The translations under genes were made by a program, and so were the position numbers. Shown here piece by piece: positions 54,463-63,683 of a DNA stretch of 64,000 nucleotides. Position 1 is the stretch's first letter, and every line of letters begins with the position of its first letter. The notes under the pieces were generated by a model. That model ran no database searches. It was not told the origin of the DNA and was given only the letters and a program-made list of their open reading frames with translations. Origin of the DNA: Arthrobacter sp. Soil763 (GTDB lineage: Bacteria; Actinomycetota; Actinomycetes; Actinomycetales; Micrococcaceae); contig NZ_LMSH01000003.1 in NCBI RefSeq assembly GCF_001428365.1, positions 42,317 through 106,316 on the forward strand, written 5' to 3'.

Positions 54463-57039
54463 ATGCAGAATACCCAGCAGGCTTTCGATCCCGCCGCCCC
54501 GACGCCGGACCACACCGCGGACGGCTACGTCCGGGTCCGCGGCGCCCGGGAAAACAACCTGCGGAACGTCGACGTCGACGTGCCCCGGGATGCGATCGTC
54601 GCCTTCACCGGCGTCTCCGGATCCGGGAAGTCCTCACTCGCGTTCGGCACCATCTACGCCGAGGCCCAGCGCCGCTACTTCGAATCCGTGGCACCGTACG
54701 CCCGCCGCCTCATCCAGCAGGGCCACAACCCGAAGGTGGAGCTGATCACCGGGCTGCCGCCCGCCGTCGCGCTCCAGCAGCGCCGCGGCATCGCCAGTTC
54801 CCGCTCCACGGTGGGCACCGTCACCACACTGTCCAACTCGCTGCGCATGCTCTTCTCCCGCGCCGGCAGCTACCCCGACGGCGCGGCGCCGCTGGATTCG
54901 GACGCGTTCTCCCCCAACACCGCCGCCGGCGCCTGCCCGGAATGCCACGGCCTGGGCATCGCCCACACCGTCACCGAATCCTCGCTGGTCCCGGACCCGT
55001 CGCTGAGCATCCGCGACGGCGCGATCGCCGCCTGGCCCGGCGCCTGGCAGGGCAAGAACCTACGCGACATCCTCACCCACCTCGGCTACGACGTCGACAC
55101 CCCCTGGCGGAAACTGCCCAAGAAGCACCGCGACTGGATCCTCTTCACCGAAGAACAGCCCGTGGTCGAGGTGACCCCGCAGCGGGACCGCGTCGCGAAA
55201 CCGTACAAGGGCCGGTTCTGGAGCGCCCGCAGTTACGTGCTGCACACCCTCGCCGATTCCAAGAGCAGCACCATGCGTGACCGCGTCCTGCGGTACATGG
55301 AGACCGGACCCTGCCCGAGGTGCGGCGGCAGCGGCCTGCGCCCGGAGGCCCTGGCCGTGACCTTCGCCGGCAAGACCATCGCCGAACTCAACGCCGTTCC
55401 GATGACCGAACTCGCGCAGATCATCCGGCCCACCACGGAGCTGACGTCCGCCGGGACCGCCTCGCGCAAGCAGTCCTCCGGGGAGTCCAACGAGGTGGCC
55501 GTCGCCATCACCCGGGACCTGCTGCAGCGCGTCACCGTGCTGCTGGACCTCGGCTTGGGCTACCTCGCGCTGGGCCGCGCCACGCCCACGCTCTCCCCCG
55601 GCGAGATGCAGCGGCTGCGGATCGCCACCCAGCTGCGTTCGGGTCTGTTCGGCGTGATCTACGTGTTGGACGAACCCTCCGCCGGCCTGCACCCGGCCGA
55701 CGCCGAACCCCTGCTAGCGGTGCTGGACCAGCTGAAGTCCTCGGGGAACTCGGTGTTCGTGGTGGAGCACAACATGGACGTGGTGCGCCGTGCCGACTGG
55801 CTGGTGGACGTGGGTCCGCGCGCCGGCGAGGGCGGCGGCGAGGTGCTCTACAGCGGCCCGGTCGCCGGGCTTGCCGAGGTCGAGGCCTCCGTCACCCGGC
55901 CCTTCCTGTTCCCGGACAGCAACGGTGAGGAGCCCGACGGCGGTCCCGCCCGCGGCGGCAGGCCGGAGGGCGGCACCCGGGAGCCTGCGGGATGGCTGGA
56001 ACTACGGGACATCAGCCGCCACAACCTGCAAAACCTTGACGCCCGCTTCCCGTTGGGTGTCCTGACCGCCGTCACCGGTGTCTCCGGCTCCGGCAAGTCG
56101 ACGCTGGTCAGCCAGGTGCTGGCCGAGGTCGCCGGGACGTGGCTGCACGGGGGCAGCGCTGCACCGGAAGACACGGACGCCGACGCCGGGGACGAGGCCG
56201 GGGAGATTGCCGCGCCGCTGAGCATCGGCCACGTCACCGGGCTGGAGCGGATCGACCGGCTGGTGAAGGTGGACCAGAAGCCGATCGGCCGGACCCCGCG
56301 GTCCAACCTGGCCACCTACACCGGGTTGTTCGACGCGGTGCGCAAGGAGTTCGCCGCCACCGACGAGGCGAGGGCCCGCGGCTTCGGCGCCGGCCGCTTC
56401 TCCTTCAACGTCGCCGGCGGACGCTGTGAAACCTGCCAGGGTGAGGGCTTCGTCGCCGTCGAACTACTCTTCCTGCCCGGCAGCTACGGCCCCTGCCCGG
56501 AATGCCATGGCTCCCGCTACAACCCGGAGACCCTGGAGGTCAGCTACCACGGCAAGAACATCGCCGACGTCCTGGGGTTGACCGTCAACGCAGCTGCCGA
56601 GTTCCTGGCCGGTGTCCCCGCCGCCGCCCGGGCGCTGCAGGCGCTGCGCGAGGTGGGCCTGGGTTACCTTCGCCTGGGCCAGCCCGCCACCGAGCTCTCC
56701 GGCGGTGAGGCCCAGCGCATCAAGCTCGCCACCGAGCTGCAGCGCGCCCAGCGCGGCCACTCGCTGTACCTGCTGGACGAGCCCACCACCGGGCTGCACC
56801 CGGCCGACGTCGAACTCCTGATGGCGCAGCTCCACCGCCTGGTGGACGCGGGCAACACGGTGGTGCTGGTCGAACACGAGATGGCCGTGGTCGCCGCCGC
56901 GGACTGGGTGATTGACCTGGGACCGGCCGGAGGCGACGCCGGCGGAAAGATCATCGCCGCCGGGGAACCCGCCGCCGTCGCGGGGTCCAAAAAGAGCCGC
57001 ACCGCGCCGTACCTGGCTGCCGTGCTGGGCGGCATCTAG
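54463..57039 (+). CDS. UvrA-like excinuclease subunit, class II (UvrA2/DrrC type)
   Basis: Start at MQNTQQAFD, divergent from the deaminase, gives 858 residues, shorter than UvrA (about 950). Two ABC ATPase units are present: GVSGSGKSSLAFG and GVSGSGKSTLVSQ (Walker A), with signatures LSPGEMQRLRIA and LSGGEAQRIKLA and DEPSAGLHPAD and DEPTTGLHPAD after them. Zinc-binding CPECHG, CPRCGG, CETCQG and CPECHG motifs remain. The shorter first insertion suggests loss of the UvrB-binding domain, as in UvrA2 proteins linked to drug tolerance. Confidence 0.9.
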   Translation: MQNTQQAFDPAAPTPDHTADGYVRVRGARENNLRNVDVDVPRDAIVAFTGVSGSGKSSLAFGTIYAEAQRRYFESVAPYARRLIQQGHNPKVELITGLPPAVALQQRRGIASSRSTVGTVTTLSNSLRMLFSRAGSYPDGAAPLDSDAFSPNTAAGACPECHGLGIAHTVTESSLVPDPSLSIRDGAIAAWPGAWQGKNLRDILTHLGYDVDTPWRKLPKKHRDWILFTEEQPVVEVTPQRDRVAKPYKGRFWSARSYVLHTLADSKSSTMRDRVLRYMETGPCPRCGGSGLRPEALAVTFAGKTIAELNAVPMTELAQIIRPTTELTSAGTASRKQSSGESNEVAVAITRDLLQRVTVLLDLGLGYLALGRATPTLSPGEMQRLRIATQLRSGLFGVIYVLDEPSAGLHPADAEPLLAVLDQLKSSGNSVFVVEHNMDVVRRADWLVDVGPRAGEGGGEVLYSGPVAGLAEVEASVTRPFLFPDSNGEEPDGGPARGGRPEGGTREPAGWLELRDISRHNLQNLDARFPLGVLTAVTGVSGSGKSTLVSQVLAEVAGTWLHGGSAAPEDTDADAGDEAGEIAAPLSIGHVTGLERIDRLVKVDQKPIGRTPRSNLATYTGLFDAVRKEFAATDEARARGFGAGRFSFNVAGGRCETCQGEGFVAVELLFLPGSYGPCPECHGSRYNPETLEVSYHGKNIADVLGLTVNAAAEFLAGVPAAARALQALREVGLGYLRLGQPATELSGGEAQRIKLATELQRAQRGHSLYLLDEPTTGLHPADVELLMAQLHRLVDAGNTVVLVEHEMAVVAAADWVIDLGPAGGDAGGKIIAAGEPAAVAGSKKSRTAPYLAAVLGGI

Positions 57040-57095
57040 CGCATCGTCGCAGGTGAGGCCCTGCTTCACAGAACCAAGTCAATTTTGGTAACGGC

Positions 57096-57124
57096 TTGAT
57101 AACGGACACGGCCTCGTCTAGCGT
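57096..57124 (+). promoter_or_regulatory. Promoter for the Rpf gene
   Basis: TTGATA (57096-57101) and TAGCGT (57119-57124) are 17 bp apart. Transcription would begin near 57131, leaving a leader of about 160 nt before the ATG. The leader can form a stem of ACTACCCA with TGGGTAGT. Confidence 0.55.
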
Positions 57125-57288
57125 GGGGAGCGTGTCCGGGGTTCCCCGGCATGGATGCCAGGTGCTGCCTCCACCGTGAACTACCCAACCGGCAGACACC
57201 GCAAGATGACCTCTATTGTCAGGGGTGGGTAGTGGCGCGACAACGTCCGGGGACGGACCGAGCGCAGGTGGCCCTCAGGAGCAGCTAA

Positions 57289-57930
<642 letters not shown>

Positions 57931-57960
57931 ACCGTCGGCGGTGACGCACCGCGAAGGCCT

Positions 57961-58010
57961 AAAACGACGACGCCGGGCGCCCTGGGGGGCGCTCCGGCGT
58001 CGTCGTTTTT
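57961..58010. terminator. Strong bidirectional Rho-independent terminator
   Basis: AAAACGACGACGCCGG with GCGCC pairs with GGCGC and CCGGCGTCGTCGTTTT. An A-run on the left and TTTTT on the right serve the converging Rpf and membrane protein genes. Confidence 0.85.
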
Positions 58011-58024
58011 GTGGTCTCAGGCGG

Positions 58025-58597
58025 CTAGGCCGTGCGGGGCAGTTCGCGGATGATCCGCACTTTCCACGCGGCGTCGTCGCTGGTATCCAGCAGAGCGACG
58101 GTGCCGTGCGCGAGGTGCAGGGCGACGCGCTTGGCCGCCAACAGGTCCAGGTAGAGCTGTTCGTTCATCCGAGCGGGGGTGTCGATGACGTACTTCACGG
58201 CGTCGCGGACTTTGCGGTAGTTGTCGCTGCGTTCACGGTGCAGGTGGAGTTCGAGCATCCGGCGCTGCCGCAGCCGCGGTTCGTGCCGGTTCAGCCAGGA
58301 CACCGCGGCGTGGACAGCTACCACCACCGCCAGCGAGACCGCATAGATCTCCCACCCGCTGGAGAGCAGGAACAGCGGGAGGTTGGCGATCGCGACGACG
58401 GCAATCAGGAGGCGGAACGCCAGGATCCGGCGCATCGTCAGCGCGACCGAGGCCAGCGCGGCGCGGAATCCGTGCTGTTCCTTGCGGGCGGCGGCGGGGT
58501 CCAGGGTGAATTCTTCAAGCACCAGGATGCCATTGGCTTCCGGGCCGAGCATCTGTCCGTATTTGGGCGCAGAGGGCGCCGTGGTTGAAGGGGTCAT
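58025..58597 (-). CDS. Hypothetical two-helix membrane protein
   Basis: The 190-residue protein is not recognised. After a 55-residue polar N-terminus there are two hydrophobic segments (LAFRLLIAVVAIANLPLFLL and YAVSLAVVVAVHAAV), then a basic helical region (HEPRLRQRRMLELHLHRERSDNY given here by its blocks LRQRRMLEL and HRERSDNYR) and a folded C-terminus. GGAAGA precedes the ATG. It probably sits in the inner membrane with both termini inside. Function unknown. Confidence 0.65.
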   Translation of the reverse strand: MTPSTTAPSAPKYGQMLGPEANGILVLEEFTLDPAAARKEQHGFRAALASVALTMRRILAFRLLIAVVAIANLPLFLLSSGWEIYAVSLAVVVAVHAAVSWLNRHEPRLRQRRMLELHLHRERSDNYRKVRDAVKYVIDTPARMNEQLYLDLLAAKRVALHLAHGTVALLDTSDDAAWKVRIIRELPRTA

Positions 58598-58742
58598 GGC
58601 GGGGTCTTCCGTGCGACGGGGTGGTTCCGGTACATGATAAATCTCCGGGCTGGGAGGTGTCTGTGGGTATCCGTAATGTGAACACCCTCACCTGCGGCGG
58701 CCAGCAATTGGTGTTGCGCGCCGGTGGCCCCAAACTGGAGAG

Positions 58743-59645
58743 ATGCAGACTTTCCTTCCCTTCCCCGATTTCCGGCAAAGCGCGGCCGCGCTGGACCAGC
58801 TGCGGCTGGGTAAGCAGCGCGTCGAGGCGCTGCAGATGCTGCGCGCGCTGGTGATCCCCCACTACGGCTGGCAGTCCCACCCGGCGGTGCGGATGTGGAT
58901 GGGACACGTCCCGGCGCTGACCATGTACGGCCTAGCCATGGCGGACGAATGGGTCGCCCGCGGCGGCGAGGACACCACCCGGGACAAGATCATGGAGTTC
59001 GCCCCGCAGGCGGCGCACCCGGACTATGCTGCCAAAATCCCCATGCCGTACTGGCTGGGGAACCCGGAATTCCACCTCAGCCACCGGTCCCGGCTGCTGG
59101 CCAAGGAACCGGGCTTTTACACCGACGTCTTCCCCGGCACGGACCCGGACCTGGAGTACGTGTGGCCGGAGCCCAAGCACGAGCTGCTTCCGGAAGATCC
59201 CGCGGGCGACCGGATGTGGGTGCTCCGCCTCCCGCTCGAGGACACTGATCCGGAACAGCTGAAGACCATCAGCCTGCCCCCGGCTGGGCGCGCCAAGACC
59301 GCCCCCGCCACTGACGAATACCAGTTCGTCTACGTGGACGACCGGTCGCGCCGCCCGGCGAAGAACGCGCGCAAGCGCCCGGCCGCGCCGCCCGTGAAGA
59401 AGCCCACCCGCAAGCGTCAGGCGCAGGAGGAAGCGTTCACCACGCTGCCCGGCAAGTCCGTAGTGGCCATCCCGTTCGACGGCGGCCGCTCGTTCGCCGT
59501 CGGTGAGGTCCAGGGCCGGCCGATCACGGTGGAGGGCCAGTTCGCCCGGAACTTCCAGGTCAAGGAGATCCTCTCCCGCAACGACTTCGACTACCCGGCC
59601 CTGCTGCAGGATCCCCGGGTCTTCTTCCCGATCGCCGCGCCCTGA
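58743..59645 (+). CDS. MSMEG_6728-family, pyrimidine-dimer DNA glycosylase-like protein
   Basis: The 300-residue protein begins MQTFLPFPDFRQSAAALD, followed by RLGKQRVEALQMLRAL and a block with NPEFHLSHRSRLLAKEP. This N-terminal half matches the MSMEG_6728/Pyr_excise-type proteins related to T4 endonuclease V, with conserved Arg/Lys/His likely to touch damaged DNA. The C-terminal half is basic (KKPTRKRQAQ) and ends in a small beta-rich region. GGAG precedes the ATG. A UV-repair role is inferred. Confidence 0.8.
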   Translation: MQTFLPFPDFRQSAAALDQLRLGKQRVEALQMLRALVIPHYGWQSHPAVRMWMGHVPALTMYGLAMADEWVARGGEDTTRDKIMEFAPQAAHPDYAAKIPMPYWLGNPEFHLSHRSRLLAKEPGFYTDVFPGTDPDLEYVWPEPKHELLPEDPAGDRMWVLRLPLEDTDPEQLKTISLPPAGRAKTAPATDEYQFVYVDDRSRRPAKNARKRPAAPPVKKPTRKRQAQEEAFTTLPGKSVVAIPFDGGRSFAVGEVQGRPITVEGQFARNFQVKEILSRNDFDYPALLQDPRVFFPIAAP

Positions 59646-59788
59646 GCCGGCAGACCTAGCGGTTCGCGCAGCTGCATTGCTTTTGCGCCCAAAATGACTG
59701 GGAAACTGCCCGGCTCTGACATATGGTGTCAGCCATCGCCGCACCAATCGGGCCGCGGTGCACTGCCAGAGCTACTTTGGGGGAAGTC

Positions 59789-60682
59789 ATGGCCGCAGGA
59801 GATGGCGCTGCCGAACAGTCTCGACTAGCAGCAGAACGCGTCACACGGCTGCGACGGGAGTTGGACCAGGCGGAGCGGACGGCTCACGCCTGGGCGGTGG
59901 GCGCGGCCGGCGAAGCCTTGGTGGCGAAGAAAATCACGGAGCTCGAGGGTTTAGGCTGGCTCGCCCTCCACGACGTTCACTGGCCGGGCCGCCCGAAGGC
60001 CAACGTGGACCACATCCTCGTCGGCCCAGGGGGCATCGTGGTGGTGGATGCGAAAAACTGGAGCGGCGAAGTCCGCCTTCGGGCGGGAATCCTCCGGCAA
60101 AACGGGTACACCCGGGAGCCGGAGATCGCGGGGGTACTTCAGCAGAGCGCAGCAGTTGCGGCACTCCTCGATCCGAACCACCGCCGCCTCGTGCAGGGCT
60201 GGATCTGCTTGGTGGGCCAGCCGGAGCTGCGCGGCACAACGAACAGCGGCATAAGGCTGCAGGGACTGAACACGCTGGTGCCGGCGGTGGCCGCACTTCC
60301 GGCCGTGCTGGACACCGCGCTGGTGCCCATCATCCACGGTTATTTGCAGCAAGCGCTGGGCGGCACCACCAGTCCCCAGTTGCTCACCACGGCACAGTTC
60401 GTTCCCCAGCAGCGCTCTGCCGGACAGTTTGGCCCGCCCGACGCCCCTGCGGCGACGCTCCGCCAATGGCGGTCACGCCCAGCACCGACTAGGAACACCG
60501 GGCCGAAGCGCAGCTCCCGTGGCCGGTCGAAACGCCCCAGTTGCCTGGCGGCCCTCTTGCAGTTCCTCCTCGTCATTGTCGTGGCGATGATGGTTATCAA
60601 CTACGCCTCCCAGTACCGCCCTGCGGCGCCCACGGCTCCGCAGCCGACGCCGTCGATCAGTCAGGCGCCCCCGCCGCGCTAG
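59789..60682 (+). CDS. NERD-domain membrane protein
   Basis: Start at MAAGDGAAE after GGGGGAAG gives 297 residues. A helical segment (residues 8-40) precedes a NERD domain: WAVGAAGEALVAKKI, ANVDHILVGPGGIVVVDAKNW with the D...D-x-K nuclease pattern, and QSAAVAALL. A basic stretch (TGPKRSSRGRSKRP) precedes one C-terminal membrane helix (LLQFLLVIVVAMMVI), so the nuclease domain would face the cytoplasm. It shares the NERD domain with the helicase fusion near 12 kb but not its architecture. Confidence 0.85.
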   Translation: MAAGDGAAEQSRLAAERVTRLRRELDQAERTAHAWAVGAAGEALVAKKITELEGLGWLALHDVHWPGRPKANVDHILVGPGGIVVVDAKNWSGEVRLRAGILRQNGYTREPEIAGVLQQSAAVAALLDPNHRRLVQGWICLVGQPELRGTTNSGIRLQGLNTLVPAVAALPAVLDTALVPIIHGYLQQALGGTTSPQLLTTAQFVPQQRSAGQFGPPDAPAATLRQWRSRPAPTRNTGPKRSSRGRSKRPSCLAALLQFLLVIVVAMMVINYASQYRPAAPTAPQPTPSISQAPPPR

Positions 60683-60727
60683 CCGATCCCCGACCCGGCC
60701 CACCGGATTTGCTGGCAAACTGGCGGT

Positions 60728-61666
60728 ATGACTGTACTGCTGGCCGGTTGCGGCGACCTGGGGACTGAGGCGGGCCTGCGTTTTGCCGCGGCCGGACACC
60801 GTGTGATGGGCTGGCGGCGTTCGCCGGAGAAGCTGCCTGCCGTGATCGACGGCGCCCGGGCTGACCTGACCGCCGGGGACCTGCCGCCAGTCCCCGCGGA
60901 CACCACCGCCGTCGTCGTCGCCGTTGCCGCGGATGCACCCACCGAGGAGGCGTACCGGGCGGCCTACGTGGACGGCCTGGCCCGGGTGCTCGACGCCGTG
61001 ACGGCCTCCGGCGCCCCGGTCCGGCGGGTGCTCTTCGTTTCCTCCACGGCCGTGTACGGCGGGGCCGACGGCGGCTGGGTGGACGAAACGACGGCGCCGG
61101 ACCCCGGCGGGTTCTCCGGCCGGATCATCCGCGAGGCGGAGGACCTGCTTTCCCGTCGGCTCGAGGGCACCGGGATCACGCCCGTGGTGCTGCGGCTCGG
61201 CGGAATCTACGGACCGGGCCGGACCAGGCTGATTGACCAGGTGCGCAGCGGAAAGGCCACGGTGCCGGCGGAGTCCCGGTTCACCAACCGTATCCACCGC
61301 GACGACGCCGCGGCCGCGATCGTGCACCTTTGCACCATGGCCGCCGAGCCGGCACCGCTGTACGTGGGCGTCGACGACGAACCGGCCGAGCTCGGCGAGG
61401 TGCTGCGGTTCCTTGCCGCCGAGCTGGACCTGCCGGAACCGGCGCCGGAGGCGGCCGGCTCGACGTCGGGCGACTCCACGCCGGAGGGCACGACGCCGGG
61501 CGGCTCCAAGGGCGGCGCCGGCTCCAAGGGCGGGGAGCCGGGACGCGGCGGGAACAAGCGCGTCAGCAACGCGCGGCTGCGCGGCACCGGTTTCACCTTC
61601 GCGTATCCGAGCTACCGCGAGGGCTACCGGGCCGTTCTGGCCGGCGTCGGCGAGCGCCACCCCTGA
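60728..61666 (+). CDS. NAD(P)-dependent epimerase/dehydratase family protein
   Basis: The 312-residue Rossmann protein has LLAGCGDLGTEAGLRFAAAGH (glycine-rich nucleotide site), VLFVSSTAVYGG with serine and tyrosine, and LRLGGIYGPGRTRLIDQV. The pattern fits the YeeZ-like atypical SDR group. Residues about 240-285 are a Gly/Ser/Thr/Lys-rich insertion (STSGDSTPEGTTPGGSK) absent from most relatives. Substrate unknown. Confidence 0.85.
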   Translation: MTVLLAGCGDLGTEAGLRFAAAGHRVMGWRRSPEKLPAVIDGARADLTAGDLPPVPADTTAVVVAVAADAPTEEAYRAAYVDGLARVLDAVTASGAPVRRVLFVSSTAVYGGADGGWVDETTAPDPGGFSGRIIREAEDLLSRRLEGTGITPVVLRLGGIYGPGRTRLIDQVRSGKATVPAESRFTNRIHRDDAAAAIVHLCTMAAEPAPLYVGVDDEPAELGEVLRFLAAELDLPEPAPEAAGSTSGDSTPEGTTPGGSKGGAGSKGGEPGRGGNKRVSNARLRGTGFTFAYPSYREGYRAVLAGVGERHP

Positions 61667-61720
61667 CGGGCCCCGGCCGGGCGCAGCGTTCGTTCTTCCG
61701 ACTATCCTCCGAGGGGCAGC

Positions 61721-62110
61721 ATGGACTTCCAGCACATCATCGAGACGGTCGGCCGGTTCATGGATTTTGCCGGCGTCGCGGTCATGGTCGTAGGCGCGCT
61801 CGTGTCGCTGCCGCTGGCGCTGCGGGGCTTCCAGCCGCGGCGGCTGCCGGCCGGCGTCGAGCCGCTTTCGGTGTATCGGTCCTACCGGCAACTGCTGGGC
61901 CGTTCGATCCTGCTGGGACTGGAACTGCTGGTGGCGGCGGACATCATCCGGACCGTGGCCGTCACCCCGACGTTCGAAAGCGTGGGCGTGCTGGCCATCA
62001 TCGTGTTGATCCGGACCTTCCTGAGCTTCTCGCTGGAGCTTGAGATCACCGGACGCTGGCCGTGGCAAAAGCAGCCCTCGGGTGCGCAGGCGCCGTCGGC
62101 CGCCGAATGA
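61721..62110 (+). CDS. DUF1622 family membrane protein
   Basis: The 129-residue protein has three hydrophobic segments and the DUF1622 blocks YRQLLGRSILLGLELLVAADIIRT and LIRTFLSFSLELEI. The family has no known activity. GAGGGGC precedes the ATG. Its stop overlaps the next start (ATGA), coupling it to the DUF2071 gene. Confidence 0.88.
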   Translation: MDFQHIIETVGRFMDFAGVAVMVVGALVSLPLALRGFQPRRLPAGVEPLSVYRSYRQLLGRSILLGLELLVAADIIRTVAVTPTFESVGVLAIIVLIRTFLSFSLELEITGRWPWQKQPSGAQAPSAAE

Positions 62111-62856
62111 ACCCGACGATGAGCGCCGATCCGTGGCCCCTGCCGCCCGAGCTGCCCCGCCCGGTGATCATGGAGCAGCGGTGGACCGACGCCGTCTTCC
62201 TGCATTGGCGCATCCCGCGGGCGGTCGCGGCGCCGTTCATGCCGCGGGGCGTGGAACCGGATACCTTTGACGGGTCGGCTTGGGTGGGCCTGATCGGCTT
62301 CCGCATGCAGGGCGCCGGCCTGGGGCGCGGACCGGGAATCCCCTACTTCGGGAGCTTCAACGAGATCAACGTCCGGCTCTACTCCCGCGAGCCGGACGGG
62401 ACCCGGGGCGTGGTGTTCCTCAGCCTGGATGCCTCCCGTCTGGCGGTCGTCCTGGCCGCGCGCGCCGCCGGCATCCCCTACGTGTGGTCGCGGGACAGGT
62501 TCCTGCCCGCGGGCGCCGCGGACCCGGCCACCGGGTATTCGGTCCGGCGCTTCCGCCGTGGGGCGCGCAGCGACTTTGCTGCGGTCCCGGAGCTCGACGC
62601 CGAGACCGCCGACCCGCTCTCCGTGCACCTCACGGCGCGCTTCGGACTGCACAGCCGCTTCCGCGGCCGCACCCTCTACACTCCCAACACCCACACCCCC
62701 TGGCCGCTATACAACGCCCGGCTGGCCGGGCTGGACGACCAGCTGGTCGCGGCCGCCGGCATCACCGTGACCGGACCGCCGGAATCGGTGCTGTTCTCCC
62801 CCGGCGTCCGCACCCAGTTCGGCCGGCCGCGGGTGCTGGACGGAACCCGACCGTAG
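62107..62856 (+). CDS. DUF2071 (YqjF-like) protein
   Basis: The 249-residue protein has the DUF2071 signature: MEQRWTDAVFLHWRIP, SAWVGLIGFRM, YFGSFNEINVRLYSR, and RGVVFLSLDASRLAVVLAAR. The fold resembles acetoacetate decarboxylase, but the catalytic lysine is not evident. It is cytoplasmic. Start ATG overlaps the DUF1622 stop; a second ATG four codons later is possible. Confidence 0.88.
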   Translation: MNPTMSADPWPLPPELPRPVIMEQRWTDAVFLHWRIPRAVAAPFMPRGVEPDTFDGSAWVGLIGFRMQGAGLGRGPGIPYFGSFNEINVRLYSREPDGTRGVVFLSLDASRLAVVLAARAAGIPYVWSRDRFLPAGAADPATGYSVRRFRRGARSDFAAVPELDAETADPLSVHLTARFGLHSRFRGRTLYTPNTHTPWPLYNARLAGLDDQLVAAAGITVTGPPESVLFSPGVRTQFGRPRVLDGTRP

Positions 62857-62872
62857 AAAAGGAGTAACGACA

Positions 62873-63484
62873 ATGGGCTCAATCGTGGTGCAGGCGTTCA
62901 TGACCCTCGACGGCGTGGTCCAGGCCGGCGGCGGTCCGGACGAGGACCGTGAGGGCGGATTCCCCTACGGCGGCTGGCAGTCCGGCTACAGCTCCGCGGA
63001 GGACGGCGAGATCGTCCCGGAGTGGGAGAGCCGGACCGAGGCCCTGCTGCTGGGCCGCAAGACCTACGACATCTTCGCGGGCTCCTGGGGCGTCTGGGAC
63101 GAAGCGGCGGGCGGCTTCCAGGGTGAGCTGACCCGGCGGTACAACCGCATCCCCAAGTACGTCGCCTCACGCACGCTGACCGGGCTCGGCTGGAAGAACT
63201 CCCAGTTGCTGGGCCCCGACATCCCGGCCGAGGTGCGGAAGCTCCGCGCGGCTACAGACGGGGAGATCCGCGTCTGGGGCAGCACGGAACTGATCAGGAC
63301 CCTGGCCGTCCATGACCTGGTCGATGAATACCGGCTGGTCGTTTACCCGCTGGTCCTGGGCACCGGGAAGAAACTGTTCCCTCCCGGGTTCCCGCTGACC
63401 AGGCTCACCCTCGTCGCGAGCCGGGCACTTTCCTCCGGTGTGCTGGTCAATATCTACCGGCCGGCCGGTGCCGCTGCGACGTGA
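62873..63484 (+). CDS. Dihydrofolate reductase-family (RibD C-terminal-like) protein
   Basis: The 203-residue protein begins VQAFMTLDGVVQAGGG, then LLLGRKTYDIFAGSW, KYVASRTLTGLGW, EIRVWGSTELIRTL and LVVYPLVLGTGKKLFP. This pattern is the RibD_C/YwjB-type reductase rather than true DHFR. It should bind NADPH; the substrate is not known. AAAAGGAG precedes the ATG by 7 nt. Confidence 0.88.
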   Translation: MGSIVVQAFMTLDGVVQAGGGPDEDREGGFPYGGWQSGYSSAEDGEIVPEWESRTEALLLGRKTYDIFAGSWGVWDEAAGGFQGELTRRYNRIPKYVASRTLTGLGWKNSQLLGPDIPAEVRKLRAATDGEIRVWGSTELIRTLAVHDLVDEYRLVVYPLVLGTGKKLFPPGFPLTRLTLVASRALSSGVLVNIYRPAGAAAT

Positions 63485-63683
63485 CCACCCGGACCGGCCC
63501 GGGCCACACGCCGAGGTTGGGCCTGCGTCGATGCGGGAACCACAGCATTCCGCAGCGCTTAGTGTCAGTGGTCGCTGATGGAATAGATGCATGGGAATCA
63601 GCGCAGCGTTCCTTCACCACAAACTCGGTCCTGCCGGCTCCGGGGCAGCCAATAATGTCACAGGTCCTTGGTTGGATTAGGAC

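Noticed and set aside
53257..54513. Longer start for the adenine deaminase at 54513
   Set aside because: It would overlap the start and upstream region of the divergent UvrA2 gene and adds residues with no family match.
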